A stretch of DNA of 32,419 nt from an uncultured Pseudomonadales bacterium (GTDB lineage Bacteria; Pseudomonadota; Gammaproteobacteria; Pseudomonadales; Azotimanducaceae), in assembly GCA_938036875.1 (NCBI GenBank), contig CALHVX010000164.1, forward strand, positions 1-32,419, in the 5' to 3' direction. The position numbers and the translations under genes were made by a program. Below the pieces are notes generated by a model. The model did no database searches. It was not told the DNA's origin and saw nothing but the letters and a program-made list of their open reading frames with translations. Below, piece after piece: positions 1 through 8,045 of the stretch (position 1 is the stretch's first letter; each line of letters begins with the position of its first letter).

Positions 1-1485
1 AGACGTTCTGTTGATGGGGAGATGCTGCGAGTGGCCAACACCGGCGATCCGTTCACCGATCAGGCTTATGCCCGTGGCATGCATGAAAAGATCAGCGGCA
101 ATATGCAGCAGGCGAAAGAGTTGCTTGAGGTCGCTGCGCAAGGTCGTGATGAGGCTTTTTGGCCTGCCTATGAGCTGGCATTATCGATAGCAGAGCTTGG
201 TGACTTAGACGATGCAAACCAACGATACCAACGATTGTTAGAACGCGCGGTGGCTCAAGCGTCCCCCCTGCAAATTGCGGTGCTGAGCAACGCGCTTGGT
301 ATCAGTGCGGACTTGCGCGGTGACCTTGTGCAATCACAGCAGCACTACGAAGAAGGCATCCAGTGGGCGCAGGAATACGAGTTGCATCAACAAAGTGCGC
401 AGCTTTGGATTAACTATGCTGTGTTGGAACGCGCACGCGCGCAGCCAGTGCTTGCCAGAGAGTATTTGGGCCGTGCGTTTTCTGCCTATGAGAGGGCGGG
501 CGTTGAAGTGCTTCCGGGTGACTTTTACATCACCTTGGGCAACATCGCCGCAGATACCGGTGATCTGCGTGAAGCGCAGCAGCAATATTCTCAAGCGCTC
601 ACCAACTTTCGGCGTTTAGACCGACCAGCCGGTGCAGGTATTGCGTTGTCGAACTTAAGTTGGGCCAGCCAGATGTTAGGAGAGCTGGATACCTCTGAGC
701 GCTACCTTGCGGAATCTATAGCGGTGCGTGAGGAGATTGGTGACACCGTTGGGTTGGTTAAGTCTGAGATTCGGCAAGCGGGTCTTGCCTACTCACGGGG
801 CAAGCTCACTTTGGCCCATTCGGCTGCGCTTAAGGTGAGCCAAACGCCTTACGCGCAGCAAGAGCAGGAGTTGCTAGCAAGCGCGCACAACACCCTAGGT
901 TTTGTTGCTTTGGATCGTGGCCAAATTGACAACGCGCTACAACAGTTTCAATTGGCCTTTGACCTCGAGCGCGCGGGTGGTCGAGTGTTTGGGCAGCTCA
1001 ACGCGCGCATTGGTTTAGCCAAATCTCATCTCGCTAATGCAGACTTACAGCAAGCAAGGCAGCAGACGGCACTGGTGTTGGATAGTGCACAGTCGGAGAG
1101 TATGCCTAAGTTTGCGTTGCAGGCGATGCAGGTAGAAGCGCAAATTTTGCAATTGGAGCGAGAATTGCCAGCAGCCGTTGAGCTGTTGGAGCAAGCGGTT
1201 GCACAAGCCAACCAAGTGGGTGAAGACAGAATGCAGGCCTTGCTGGCAACGGATCTAGCCAACCTTGCTTTGGATCAAAAGGATCTTGCTTCCGCAGAGG
1301 CTTGGGCGGGTACCGCAAGCCAGCTGCTACCGAATGATGGACGGGTTCGGTTGCTCGCGGCGCGCTTGGCCTTTGTTAAGCAAGAGCCCACCAAAGCGGA
1401 GCAGCTAGTGGCGCAGGCCCAAGACTTGATGGGGGAGCGTATCCAGCAGCAAGCGCAGGGGCTGTTGGTTCAATATGCCCAGTAA
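1..1485 (+). CDS. TPR-repeat protein, C-terminal part (5' end outside window)
   Basis: The frame is open to the first base of the window, so the gene probably begins upstream; the first ATG inside is at 22. About 490 residues are visible and almost all are helical tetratricopeptide-like repeats, with recurring patterns such as an A-x4-LG-x-A-x2-Y spacing and many Ala, Gln and Leu residues. No signal peptide, membrane segment or catalytic domain is seen in the visible part. The region from residue 1 (GDPFTDQAYARG, then repeats) resembles the C-terminal sensor/scaffold half of CadC-like winged-helix regulators or of kinases with TPR tails, where an N-terminal effector domain comes first. That missing domain would decide the function, so I give none. 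The gene ends with TAA 15 bases before the end of the convergent hydrolase gene. Confidence 0.8.
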   Translation, partial: RRSVDGEMLRVANTGDPFTDQAYARGMHEKISGNMQQAKELLEVAAQGRDEAFWPAYELALSIAELGDLDDANQRYQRLLERAVAQASPLQIAVLSNALGISADLRGDLVQSQQHYEEGIQWAQEYELHQQSAQLWINYAVLERARAQPVLAREYLGRAFSAYERAGVEVLPGDFYITLGNIAADTGDLREAQQQYSQALTNFRRLDRPAGAGIALSNLSWASQMLGELDTSERYLAESIAVREEIGDTVGLVKSEIRQAGLAYSRGKLTLAHSAALKVSQTPYAQQEQELLASAHNTLGFVALDRGQIDNALQQFQLAFDLERAGGRVFGQLNARIGLAKSHLANADLQQARQQTALVLDSAQSESMPKFALQAMQVEAQILQLERELPAAVELLEQAVAQANQVGEDRMQALLATDLANLALDQKDLASAEAWAGTASQLLPNDGRVRLLAARLAFVKQEPTKAEQLVAQAQDLMGERIQQQAQGLLVQYAQ

Positions 1486-1499
1486 GCGGGTTCCTAACC

Positions 1500-2543
1500 T
1501 CAAGGGTTTCGAATAATTATTTCTTTAGAATTATTCGGAAAATCAAAGGTTTGTAGGTCACTTGCGATTATAGTTTTAGGGCTTAAGCCGCGTTTGAACA
1601 ACTTCATCGCCAGCGGGTTTATGGGCGCGGGAACTAAGTGGTAGAGCGCTAGCTGTTGGATTCCAGCATCCCTGGCAGCTGCCTCGAGGGTGGTGCTGTC
1701 TGCGTGGTAATCGATCACATCGTTCATGATGATTGGCATCACGGGAACCTTGGCTTCTTCTGCGGCGGCAATCATCGGATCAAGCAACGGTCGAGCTAAC
1801 GCATCATGCAGCAAAAGATCAGCATTTTGGGCAGCCGCAAACAAGCTGTCGGATGCGTTGGTGTCACCACTGATCACAACCGATCGACCGCGATAATCAA
1901 TGCGATAGCCAACGGCTGGATTGATGGGTGCATGGTCAACGCTGAACGCGGTCACAGTCAGCAAGTCGTCTTGCCAAGCAATCCCATCCGTTGCTACTTC
2001 GACGGCCCGCATAGGGCCAGCGGCGGGTGGCAAGATGACCTCACCATGGTGCGCAGTACGGTACTGGGCGTCTAAACTGTAGGCTTGGTTAAACCCGCTA
2101 ATAACGGTGTCTATGCCTTGGGGACCGTAGACGGGCAAGCTAGCTTTGCGCCCTCGAACCCAAGTGGTGAGGTTGACGTCGGGCAGTGCCGCAATGTGGT
2201 CCGAATGAAAGTGTGTCAAAAACACGCCATCCAGTCGGTTCATTGGCAGCATGGCTTGAGCTATGCGCATGGGTGAACGTGCACCCACATCAAACAATAG
2301 GAAGTGTTCGGGTGTCATCACGGCGATGCAGGCTTGGGCACGATTTGGGTCGTTACCTAATGGGGATGCACTGCCGCAGACAACCACCCTCAAGCCTTCC
2401 AGCGGCTCAGGGGTGCGCGTCATCACGATGCCCGCTAAGCGTTGCATGGCGGCATCTTGGCCAGCAGCGGTGTTATAGATGAGTGCTGCTGCCGCAACTA
2501 ACAAAACCACAAGCCCAAGCAGCAGATAGCCGATTTTCTTCAT
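1500..2543 (-). CDS. Membrane-anchored metallo-beta-lactamase-fold hydrolase (RNase Z/arylsulfatase-like branch)
   Basis: A 347-residue protein. Residues 1-26 form a signal anchor (MKK followed by a Leu/Val/Ala stretch), placing the enzyme at the periplasmic face or in the periplasm. The metal motif HFHSDH is clear. It is followed by the later ligands of the fold: DHAP, SGDT (the bridging Asp) and a C-terminal His in LALYHLVP. The order and the H-x-H-x-D-H spacing fit the RNase Z-like branch of the superfamily, which includes secreted hydrolases and alkyl/aryl sulfatase-like enzymes; substrate unknown. It starts at ATG 2543 with a weak GGA-type ribosome site. It is transcribed divergently from the Ddn-like gene and converges on the TPR gene. 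The last codons lie inside an AT-rich inverted repeat (1507-1541). Fold is certain, reaction is not. Confidence 0.85.
   Translation of the reverse strand: MKKIGYLLLGLVVLLVAAAALIYNTAAGQDAAMQRLAGIVMTRTPEPLEGLRVVVCGSASPLGNDPNRAQACIAVMTPEHFLLFDVGARSPMRIAQAMLPMNRLDGVFLTHFHSDHIAALPDVNLTTWVRGRKASLPVYGPQGIDTVISGFNQAYSLDAQYRTAHHGEVILPPAAGPMRAVEVATDGIAWQDDLLTVTAFSVDHAPINPAVGYRIDYRGRSVVISGDTNASDSLFAAAQNADLLLHDALARPLLDPMIAAAEEAKVPVMPIIMNDVIDYHADSTTLEAAARDAGIQQLALYHLVPAPINPLAMKLFKRGLSPKTIIASDLQTFDFPNNSKEIIIRNP
1507..1541. terminator. AT-rich inverted repeat between convergent TPR and hydrolase genes
   Basis: TTTCGAATAATT at 1507-1518 pairs with AATTATTCG at 1529-1537 and AAA at 1539-1541, with one bulged G and a 10-base loop. 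It lies inside the last codons of the hydrolase gene and just after the stop of the TPR gene. Flanking T and A bases make it a possible bidirectional terminator, but the stem is weak in GC. Confidence 0.35.
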
Positions 2544-2565
2544 AAGTTGATCCGATAGGCGCAGG

Positions 2566-2595
2566 TTGAAGTGCTGCAGTGTGCCTGTTTATAAA
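2566..2595 (+). promoter_or_regulatory. Candidate sigma70-like promoter for the Ddn-like gene
   Basis: TTGAAG at 2566-2571 is followed after 18 bases by TATAAA at 2590-2595, in the divergent gap between the hydrolase (-) and the Ddn-like gene (+). This is pattern recognition only; the leader to the chosen start (2730) would be about 130 bases. Confidence 0.35.
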
Positions 2596-2729
2596 GCAGA
2601 CTAGAGTAATGATCAACATTAAGTATGTCTAGCACCTACCTCGGCAGGCAATGGCCTTGAGTGATCGATTCCCCTAAGCTCTGGACTAATGGATTGATCA
2701 ACACCTTGATCGAAGATGGGAGCAAAAAT

Positions 2730-3164
2730 ATGGCTGATTACATTCCACCGGCACTGGACTGGGTTCGAGAACAAGTAGAGCTCTATGAAAGCAGTGGCGG
2801 AACCGAAGGCACAACCCTGCTTGAAACCGGCATGCCCTGCATCTTAGTGACCCATATGGGTAACAAAAGCGGCGCTATTCGCAAAATCCCTTTGATGCGA
2901 GTGAAGGTGGATAACAGCTATGTGCTAGTAGGCTCTATGGGCGGTCAGCCAAAGAATCCAGTTTGGGTCTACAATTTGCGAGCAAACCCCGACGTTGAAA
3001 TTCGCGATGCAACCGAAGTTTTTAAGATGCGCGTTCGCGAGGTGTCGGATGACGAGGAACGGGCAAGCTTATGGGCGGCCAGCGCAGCAGCGTTTCCGCC
3101 GTACAATGACTATGAAGCGAAAACAGATCGGAAAATTCCTGTGTTTGTTGCCGAGCCTGTTTAG
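2730..3164 (+). CDS. Ddn-like nitroreductase-family deazaflavin (F420)-dependent protein
   Basis: A 144-residue protein of the split-barrel family typified by mycobacterial Ddn (deazaflavin-dependent nitroreductase). These bind F420, or in some branches flavin or lipid quinones. Typical features are the stretch LVTHMGNKSGAIRKIPLMRV, then YVLVGSMGG..KNPVWVYNLRANP with D/E-rich residues after it, and the closing YEAKTDRKIPVFV. The frame could start at 2661, but ATG 2730 has a good ribosome site (GGGAG at 2717-2721) and gives the usual family length; the extra 23 residues upstream look non-conserved. It is alone on the + strand, facing the GST gene. Cofactor (F420 or FMN) cannot be settled from sequence alone. 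The LLM gene at 22.4 kb is a second candidate F420 user. Confidence 0.85.
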   Translation: MADYIPPALDWVREQVELYESSGGTEGTTLLETGMPCILVTHMGNKSGAIRKIPLMRVKVDNSYVLVGSMGGQPKNPVWVYNLRANPDVEIRDATEVFKMRVREVSDDEERASLWAASAAAFPPYNDYEAKTDRKIPVFVAEPV

Positions 3165-3199
3165 CGCAAGCCAACGGGCTCAAGATGGTTTAGGCATTG

Positions 3200-3230
3200 C
3201 TTTAGCTTGAACCTTAAGGCCAAGCTAAAG
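3200..3230. terminator. Perfect 10-bp hairpin between convergent Ddn-like and GST genes
   Basis: CTTTAGCTTG (3200-3209) and CAAGCTAAAG (3221-3230) are perfect inverted repeats around an 11-base loop. The hairpin sits 36 bases after the Ddn-like stop and 12 bases beyond the GST stop. It suits a shared bidirectional terminator, though there is no long T run on either side. Confidence 0.5.
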
Positions 3231-3241
3231 GCGGTTGCTTG

Positions 3242-4084
3242 CTAGTCGAAATCGCTAGCGCTGTGTCGTTCAACAACGCGGGTTTCTTCCGGACCCCAAG
3301 AGCGATTAACGCGACGTCCGCGCTGTACTGCCGGGCGTTCTTCGATCTGCTTTGCCCAGCGCACCACGTTGGTGTAGGACTTAACGTCGAGAAACTCAGC
3401 GGCATCGTAGATGTTGTGAAGTGCAACAGCGCCATACCAAGCGTAGGTAGCGATATCTGCAATGTTGTATTCATCCCCGCATAGATATTCACGATTCGCT
3501 AGGTTTTGATCGAGCACGTCCATCTGGCGTTTGACCTCCATGGCAAAGCGGTCGATGCAGTATTCGATTTTGAAGGGTGCATAAGCGTAGAAGTGACCAA
3601 AGCCACCACCTAAATAGGGTGCACTACCCATCTGCCAAAATAGCCATGAGAAACACTCTGCGCGGGCGCTAGGATCCTTAGGAAGAAAGGCATCATGCTT
3701 TTCGGCGAGGTACATCAAGATAGCGCCGGACTCAAAAATTCGGGTTGGTGGTGTTGTGCTGTGATCGAGCAGCGCCGGGATCTTAGAGTTAGGGTTGATG
3801 GACACAAAGTCGCTACCAAATTGATCGCCATCACCGATGTTGATCAGGTAAGCATCATACTCAGCACCCGTTTTTCCCAGCTCTAGCAGCTCCTCCAACA
3901 TGATGGTGACCTTCACACCATTGGGTGTCGCCAGCGAGTAGAGCTGCAGCGGGTGCTTGCCGACTGGGAGCTCTTTTTCGTGGGTTGCACCGGCGGTGGG
4001 TTTGTTGATATTGGCAAATTTGCCCCCGTTTTCGGTGTTCCATTGCCACACTTTTGGTGGGATGTATTCGGGTAAGTCAGACAT
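3242..4084 (-). CDS. yghU: YghU-type glutathione S-transferase
   Basis: A 280-residue protein that aligns by eye along its whole length with E. coli YghU, a nu-class GST that acts as a disulfide-bond reductase with glutathione. Conserved blocks include KVW.W....GG.FANIN.P, the THEK.LPVGKHPLQLYSL segment, TPNG.KVTIMLEEL, IGDGDQF, NPNSKIPAL, FESGAILMYLAEK (the glutathione-binding Glu-Ser), GGGFGHFY.YAP, and the C-terminal ERPAV.RGR.VNR plus ERH.ASDF. The N-terminal half is a thioredoxin fold and the C-terminal half is helical. Family length is normal (about 290) and nothing is missing. It is a single gene facing the Ddn-like gene. A role in thiol redox or detoxification is inferred from the family. 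Confidence 0.95.
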   Translation of the reverse strand: MSDLPEYIPPKVWQWNTENGGKFANINKPTAGATHEKELPVGKHPLQLYSLATPNGVKVTIMLEELLELGKTGAEYDAYLINIGDGDQFGSDFVSINPNSKIPALLDHSTTPPTRIFESGAILMYLAEKHDAFLPKDPSARAECFSWLFWQMGSAPYLGGGFGHFYAYAPFKIEYCIDRFAMEVKRQMDVLDQNLANREYLCGDEYNIADIATYAWYGAVALHNIYDAAEFLDVKSYTNVVRWAKQIEERPAVQRGRRVNRSWGPEETRVVERHSASDFD

Positions 4085-4185
4085 AGTGCGATTAGTCTCT
4101 TTAGTTAGGGAAAAGAATTGGGTTGCAACAGGGTTAGGTGATCAAAGCTGGTCGCTAGTATACCGGTTAAGTTCTGCCGGAGTCG

Positions 4186-4758
4186 CTAAGGTGTCGCGCC
4201 TGGGTAGTCTTTGGCGCCTTGCACCACCGCTCGTATGCACGCGCCCGGAGTTGTGCCGCCAGCAAAAAGATCTTTGCATGGCCCACTGAACACCTCTGGA
4301 CGTTCCACTTTTAGCCAGCTAAAAAGCGCCTGCAATATGGGTGGGTCATCGCTGGTAAAGCTAACCCCAACCAAGTTGTTGCGGGCGAAGGTCAATTTGA
4401 AGGTGTCCGTGGCGATGTAGCCTAGTGCAGCACCGATGTTGTCGGTAACCGTGATGGCGCATTCGACGTTGGTGCTTGAGGTTGCAAAGCAAGGGCGGCG
4501 AGTTTGAATTTGATAGTCTCCCGCTTCAGCCCAAGCTTGATAATACAGTGTGCGATCACGATCCTGCGGAGCTTTAGCTAACTTGTGGCCAAGAGCATTT
4601 GGGCTCCAGGAGTAAAAGGCATCGATAAAACCTTCTGCCAGCAGCAGATTTTGGTTGGACTCACCGTTGCTGCTACAGCCGTTAAGGGCCAGGGTTGAAG
4701 CCACTAAGAGCCCAATAGCCCAAAGAGTGACAACTGACCTTTTGCTTCCATTTCCCAT
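4186..4758 (-). CDS. NTF2-like lipoprotein of unknown function
   Basis: A 190-residue protein with a lipoprotein signal: basic start, hydrophobic stretch, then LNGC with the lipidated Cys at about residue 28. No Asp follows the Cys, so outer-membrane sorting is likely. The mature part begins AEGFIDAFYSWSPNAL, then YYQAWAEAGDYQ, and later a DTFKLTF..NNLVGVSFTSDDPP stretch. This resembles NTF2/SnoaL-like alpha+beta barrels. There are four mature cysteines besides the lipid one (the PC/EC pair and GPC..GAC), likely two disulfides. ATG 4758 is chosen over the GTG one codon upstream because GGAGG sits 6 bases before it. It is monocistronic between GST and the desaturase gene. I do not recognise a function. 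Confidence 0.7.
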   Translation of the reverse strand: MGNGSKRSVVTLWAIGLLVASTLALNGCSSNGESNQNLLLAEGFIDAFYSWSPNALGHKLAKAPQDRDRTLYYQAWAEAGDYQIQTRRPCFATSSTNVECAITVTDNIGAALGYIATDTFKLTFARNNLVGVSFTSDDPPILQALFSWLKVERPEVFSGPCKDLFAGGTTPGACIRAVVQGAKDYPGATP

Positions 4759-4887
4759 CACTTCCCTCCATTATTTCCAAACTACCGGTTCCGCCTTTAT
4801 GGATTAAAATTGAACCCTTGGTTGGGGCCTGTGTAAAGGTGCCGCCCCTAAACTAGCGCACCGACCTAAATACGGCTGGAGTCATCG

Positions 4888-5772
4888 TTGACAACAACCC
4901 AAAGATACAACAAGCCATGGCCGAGCGTCCTGGAGTTTGGTTTACAGCCAATCCTGCTTGTTGCTGCGCTATCAGCTTGGTACCTCAATCAGGACAACCC
5001 CTTGGCTTGGGTTTGGATTGTGATTGCCGTGCAGTTTGTCTTGGGTTGCCTGGAGGCTTGGCGGCCAGCACGGCTTGAATGGCGACAATTGGCGCCTGAA
5101 AAGTGGCGTAACGTCGGCATCGCTGTGGTTATCTATTTTGGCACTGGGGTTGTTGCGCTGCTTTATGACACCCATTTCACCCCCTTGCTAACTTCACTGC
5201 GCACCGAGTTAGGCGCGAATCTGTGGCCTCAGCGTTGGCCGCTCATAACGCAGGTGTTGTTGTTGTTCGTCTTGGTTGAGCTGATTTGGTATTGGCTGCA
5301 CCGCTTGGAACACCGCTTTAGCGCCATCTGGCGAGTTTCTGGGCATGGCGCACATCACTCGTTTAAGCACTTGGGGGCGATCAATTTTGCCACCAACCAT
5401 CCCCTAGAGTTGGTGTGGATCGCTTTTCCGTCGGCTCTGGTAGGGGTGCTACTGGGTGCGGGTCCTGCCATTGGTGGTGCGGTGGTGTTGGCGACAGTGC
5501 AGGCCAGCATTGTGCACTCGAACTTGCAGCTGAACAGCCGTGTTATTGGGTGGTTCTTCACCACCAATCAATATCATATTCGTCACCATTCCCAGGTACT
5601 GGCTGAAAGCAATACCAACTACGGTTGCTCCACCATCGTTTGGGATCGCGTGTTCGGCACCTTTGCTAGCGGTCCTACCCTAGAAACCGGAACGGGCCCA
5701 ACGGAGCCGAGTACTTGGCAAAAGTTGTGGATGCCGGTGCGTGAGCCGGTGGATACCAGTATTGCGCCATAG
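4888..5772 (+). CDS. Fatty acid hydroxylase / sterol desaturase superfamily membrane protein
   Basis: A 294-residue integral membrane di-iron oxygenase. The histidine boxes of the FA_hydroxylase family are all present: H138-x3-H142, H153-x2-H156-H157 and H230-x2-H233-H234, plus NHPLE and VHSNLQ. Four or more hydrophobic segments surround them. The family hydroxylates or desaturates lipids, sterols or carotenoids; the substrate here is unknown. The start is TTG at 4888, with GGAG 6 bases before it and no ATG nearby in frame. The next gene, a PQQ dehydrogenase, begins 7 bases after this stop, so the two are very probably co-translated. A product that is hydroxylated here and oxidised by the dehydrogenase is an attractive but unproven link. 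Confidence 0.88.
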   Translation: MTTTQRYNKPWPSVLEFGLQPILLVAALSAWYLNQDNPLAWVWIVIAVQFVLGCLEAWRPARLEWRQLAPEKWRNVGIAVVIYFGTGVVALLYDTHFTPLLTSLRTELGANLWPQRWPLITQVLLLFVLVELIWYWLHRLEHRFSAIWRVSGHGAHHSFKHLGAINFATNHPLELVWIAFPSALVGVLLGAGPAIGGAVVLATVQASIVHSNLQLNSRVIGWFFTTNQYHIRHHSQVLAESNTNYGCSTIVWDRVFGTFASGPTLETGTGPTEPSTWQKLWMPVREPVDTSIAP

Positions 5773-5779
5773 CCAACCC

Positions 5780-7969
5780 ATGTCGAAGTTGAGTACGCAA
5801 CAGGTGTTGCTGTGTTGTTTGGTTTGGGTTTGTTCGGCGCAGGCCGAGGTTAGCGACCTGGTCGGAGGTTCGATCAACGCAGAGCGTTTGGTGAACGCGG
5901 CCCAGGAGCCCAGCAACTGGTTAACCCATGGTCTCAATTACGCAGAGGACCGCCACAGCCCGTTACAAAAGATCACGCCAGACAATGTTGCTAACTTAGG
6001 TTTGGCTTGGTACTTCGATACCAATACCACTCGAGGTCTCGAAGCGTCACCTTTGGTGATAGATGGGGTTATGTACTCCACCACGAGCTGGAGCCAAGTG
6101 TTTGCCCACAATGCGGTCACCGGTGAGTTGCTATGGCATTACGACCCACAGGTACCCAAAGCTTGGGGTGTGAATGCTTGTTGTGATGTGGTCAATCGTG
6201 GCGTGGCCGCCTGGGGCGACAAAGTTTTTGTGGGCACCTTGGATGGTCGTTTGGTGGCGTTGGACCGGCATCGTGGCGAGGTGGTTTGGGACGTGTTAAC
6301 CATCGATCGCGCACGGCCTTACACCATCACCGGTGCGCCCAGGGCGGTGAACGGCAAAATTATCATTGGCAACGGTGGCGCCGAGTATGGGGTTCGCGGT
6401 TATGTTGGAGCATACGACGCAGAAACCGGTGAGCAGGTTTGGCGCTTTTACACGGTGCCCGGTGATCCTAAGCAACCCTATGAATCCCCAACCATGGAGA
6501 TGGCCGCTAAGACATGGACCGGTAATCGTTACTGGAAGGTTGGTGGCGGTGGCACCGTTTGGGATTCCATGGCTTATGATGCGGAGTTGAATCTGCTCTA
6601 TGTTGGGGTTGGCAACGGTTCGCCATGGAACCGATGGGTGCGCAGCCCAGACGGCGGTGACAACTTGTTTCTATCCTCTATCCTGGCGTTGAACGCAGAG
6701 ACGGGTGAGTACGTTTGGCATTACCAGACCACACCAGCTGATACTTGGGATTTCACCGCAACCCAGCACATCATCCTGGCTGAGTTGGAGATCCAAGGTG
6801 AGCGGCGCAAGGTGCTAATGCAGGCACCAAAGAATGGCTTCTTCTACCTGTTGGACCGCACCAGCGGCGAGCTGTTATCGGCGGATAACTACGTCCCGGT
6901 TACCTGGGCATCCGAAGTGGATATGGCCACCGGCCGGCCGGTGCTGACCGACGAAGCGGATCACTTTCAACAGGAGCAAACCACAGCGCCCGCCGCTTTT
7001 GGTGGGCACAATTGGCAGCCCATGGCGTTTAACCAACAAACGGGTTTGGTGTACATACCAGCCATTGAAGCCAGTCAGCCCTTTAGCACCGATCCCGCCT
7101 TTGAATTCAAACCCGGTAGCGAATGGAATTTGGGCCAAGCCAATCCGTTGGGCAAAGCCGGTGCGGTAGCCGATCTTCCGGCCCCTTTGCTGTTGGGTGT
7201 TATGAAAAACTTGATGCGCGGCAAGCTCATTGCTTGGGACCCGGTTGCCGGTGAGGAGCGTTGGCGGGTAGAGCACCCAACGGTTTGGAATGGTGGCTTG
7301 CTGAGCACCAGCAGCGATTTGGTGTTCCAAGGTACCGGTGATCGGCGTTTGGTTGCCTATCGTGCAAGTACGGGTGAGCGGTTGTGGGAGGTGGAGACAG
7401 GTACTGGGGTAGTGGCTCCCCCGGTTACCTACGAAGTGGATGGGGAGCAATATATTGCGGTCCTTGCTGGTTGGGGCGGGGTTGGCGGTTTGAGCCTGCC
7501 GCAAACCCTGGCATCTAACGGGACCAGCCGTTTGCTAGTGTACAAGCTCGGCGGTACGGCTACCCATCCTGTTGAGCCCATAGTGCTCAGCCTGGCTGAA
7601 GCACCGCCTGCGGCAACGGGCACACCGGAACAAGTCACCGCAGGTAGCGATCTTTTTGCCGAGCACTGCTTGCGTTGTCATGGCATGAACGTTGGTAGCG
7701 GCGGGGTGGTGCAAGATTTGCGCTATATCAACAACGCCACCCATCAGATATTCAATCAAATTGTGTTGGAAGGGGTTTATAGCGGTTTGGGTATGGTCAG
7801 CTTCGCCCATGTGCTTGATGCAGAGCAGGCGGACAACATTCACCACTACCTTATTGAGCAGGCCAACCTAACTTGGCAGGCACAGAATGCAAGCGGCTGG
7901 TGGCACGAGTTTACGCAATGGCTGTATGAGCAAACGGGGCTTGCTCTGGGCTCGTTGATGGCACCCTGA
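5780..7969 (+). CDS. Periplasmic PQQ-dependent alcohol dehydrogenase with C-terminal cytochrome c (quinohemoprotein)
   Basis: A 729-residue protein from ATG 5780, which follows the desaturase stop by 7 bases. An in-frame GTG at 5741 would overlap that gene and spoil the signal peptide (residues 1-22, ending AQA). The body is an eight-bladed PQQ propeller with W-docking motifs. The vicinal disulfide Cys134-Cys135 (ACC) and the catalytic Asp324 in TWDFTAT are present. The residue two after the Asp is Thr326, not the extra Asp that marks lanthanide enzymes (XoxF), so calcium is the expected metal. The C-terminal domain has a heme c site, C630-L-R-C633-H634, with a likely Met ligand in GLGMVSF. 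The length matches type II quinohemoprotein alcohol dehydrogenases. No PQQ synthesis gene or separate cytochrome is visible nearby. Confidence 0.92.
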   Translation: MSKLSTQQVLLCCLVWVCSAQAEVSDLVGGSINAERLVNAAQEPSNWLTHGLNYAEDRHSPLQKITPDNVANLGLAWYFDTNTTRGLEASPLVIDGVMYSTTSWSQVFAHNAVTGELLWHYDPQVPKAWGVNACCDVVNRGVAAWGDKVFVGTLDGRLVALDRHRGEVVWDVLTIDRARPYTITGAPRAVNGKIIIGNGGAEYGVRGYVGAYDAETGEQVWRFYTVPGDPKQPYESPTMEMAAKTWTGNRYWKVGGGGTVWDSMAYDAELNLLYVGVGNGSPWNRWVRSPDGGDNLFLSSILALNAETGEYVWHYQTTPADTWDFTATQHIILAELEIQGERRKVLMQAPKNGFFYLLDRTSGELLSADNYVPVTWASEVDMATGRPVLTDEADHFQQEQTTAPAAFGGHNWQPMAFNQQTGLVYIPAIEASQPFSTDPAFEFKPGSEWNLGQANPLGKAGAVADLPAPLLLGVMKNLMRGKLIAWDPVAGEERWRVEHPTVWNGGLLSTSSDLVFQGTGDRRLVAYRASTGERLWEVETGTGVVAPPVTYEVDGEQYIAVLAGWGGVGGLSLPQTLASNGTSRLLVYKLGGTATHPVEPIVLSLAEAPPAATGTPEQVTAGSDLFAEHCLRCHGMNVGSGGVVQDLRYINNATHQIFNQIVLEGVYSGLGMVSFAHVLDAEQADNIHHYLIEQANLTWQAQNASGWWHEFTQWLYEQTGLALGSLMAP

Positions 7970-8045
7970 TTTTGTCTGGCGCGCTCCAGGTGCGCTAACC
8001 TAGTGGCTGTTATAGGATTGGGACATCTAAAGGCGGGGCCAGCAA

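Noticed and set aside
5741-5779. GTG start for the PQQ dehydrogenase at 5741
   Set aside because: It overlaps the upstream gene by 32 bases and puts 13 polar residues before a clean signal peptide that starts at 5780.
6875-7504. 209-residue frame on the - strand inside the PQQ dehydrogenase gene
   Set aside because: Composition is that of an antisense shadow; the + strand gene has all catalytic and heme motifs throughout.
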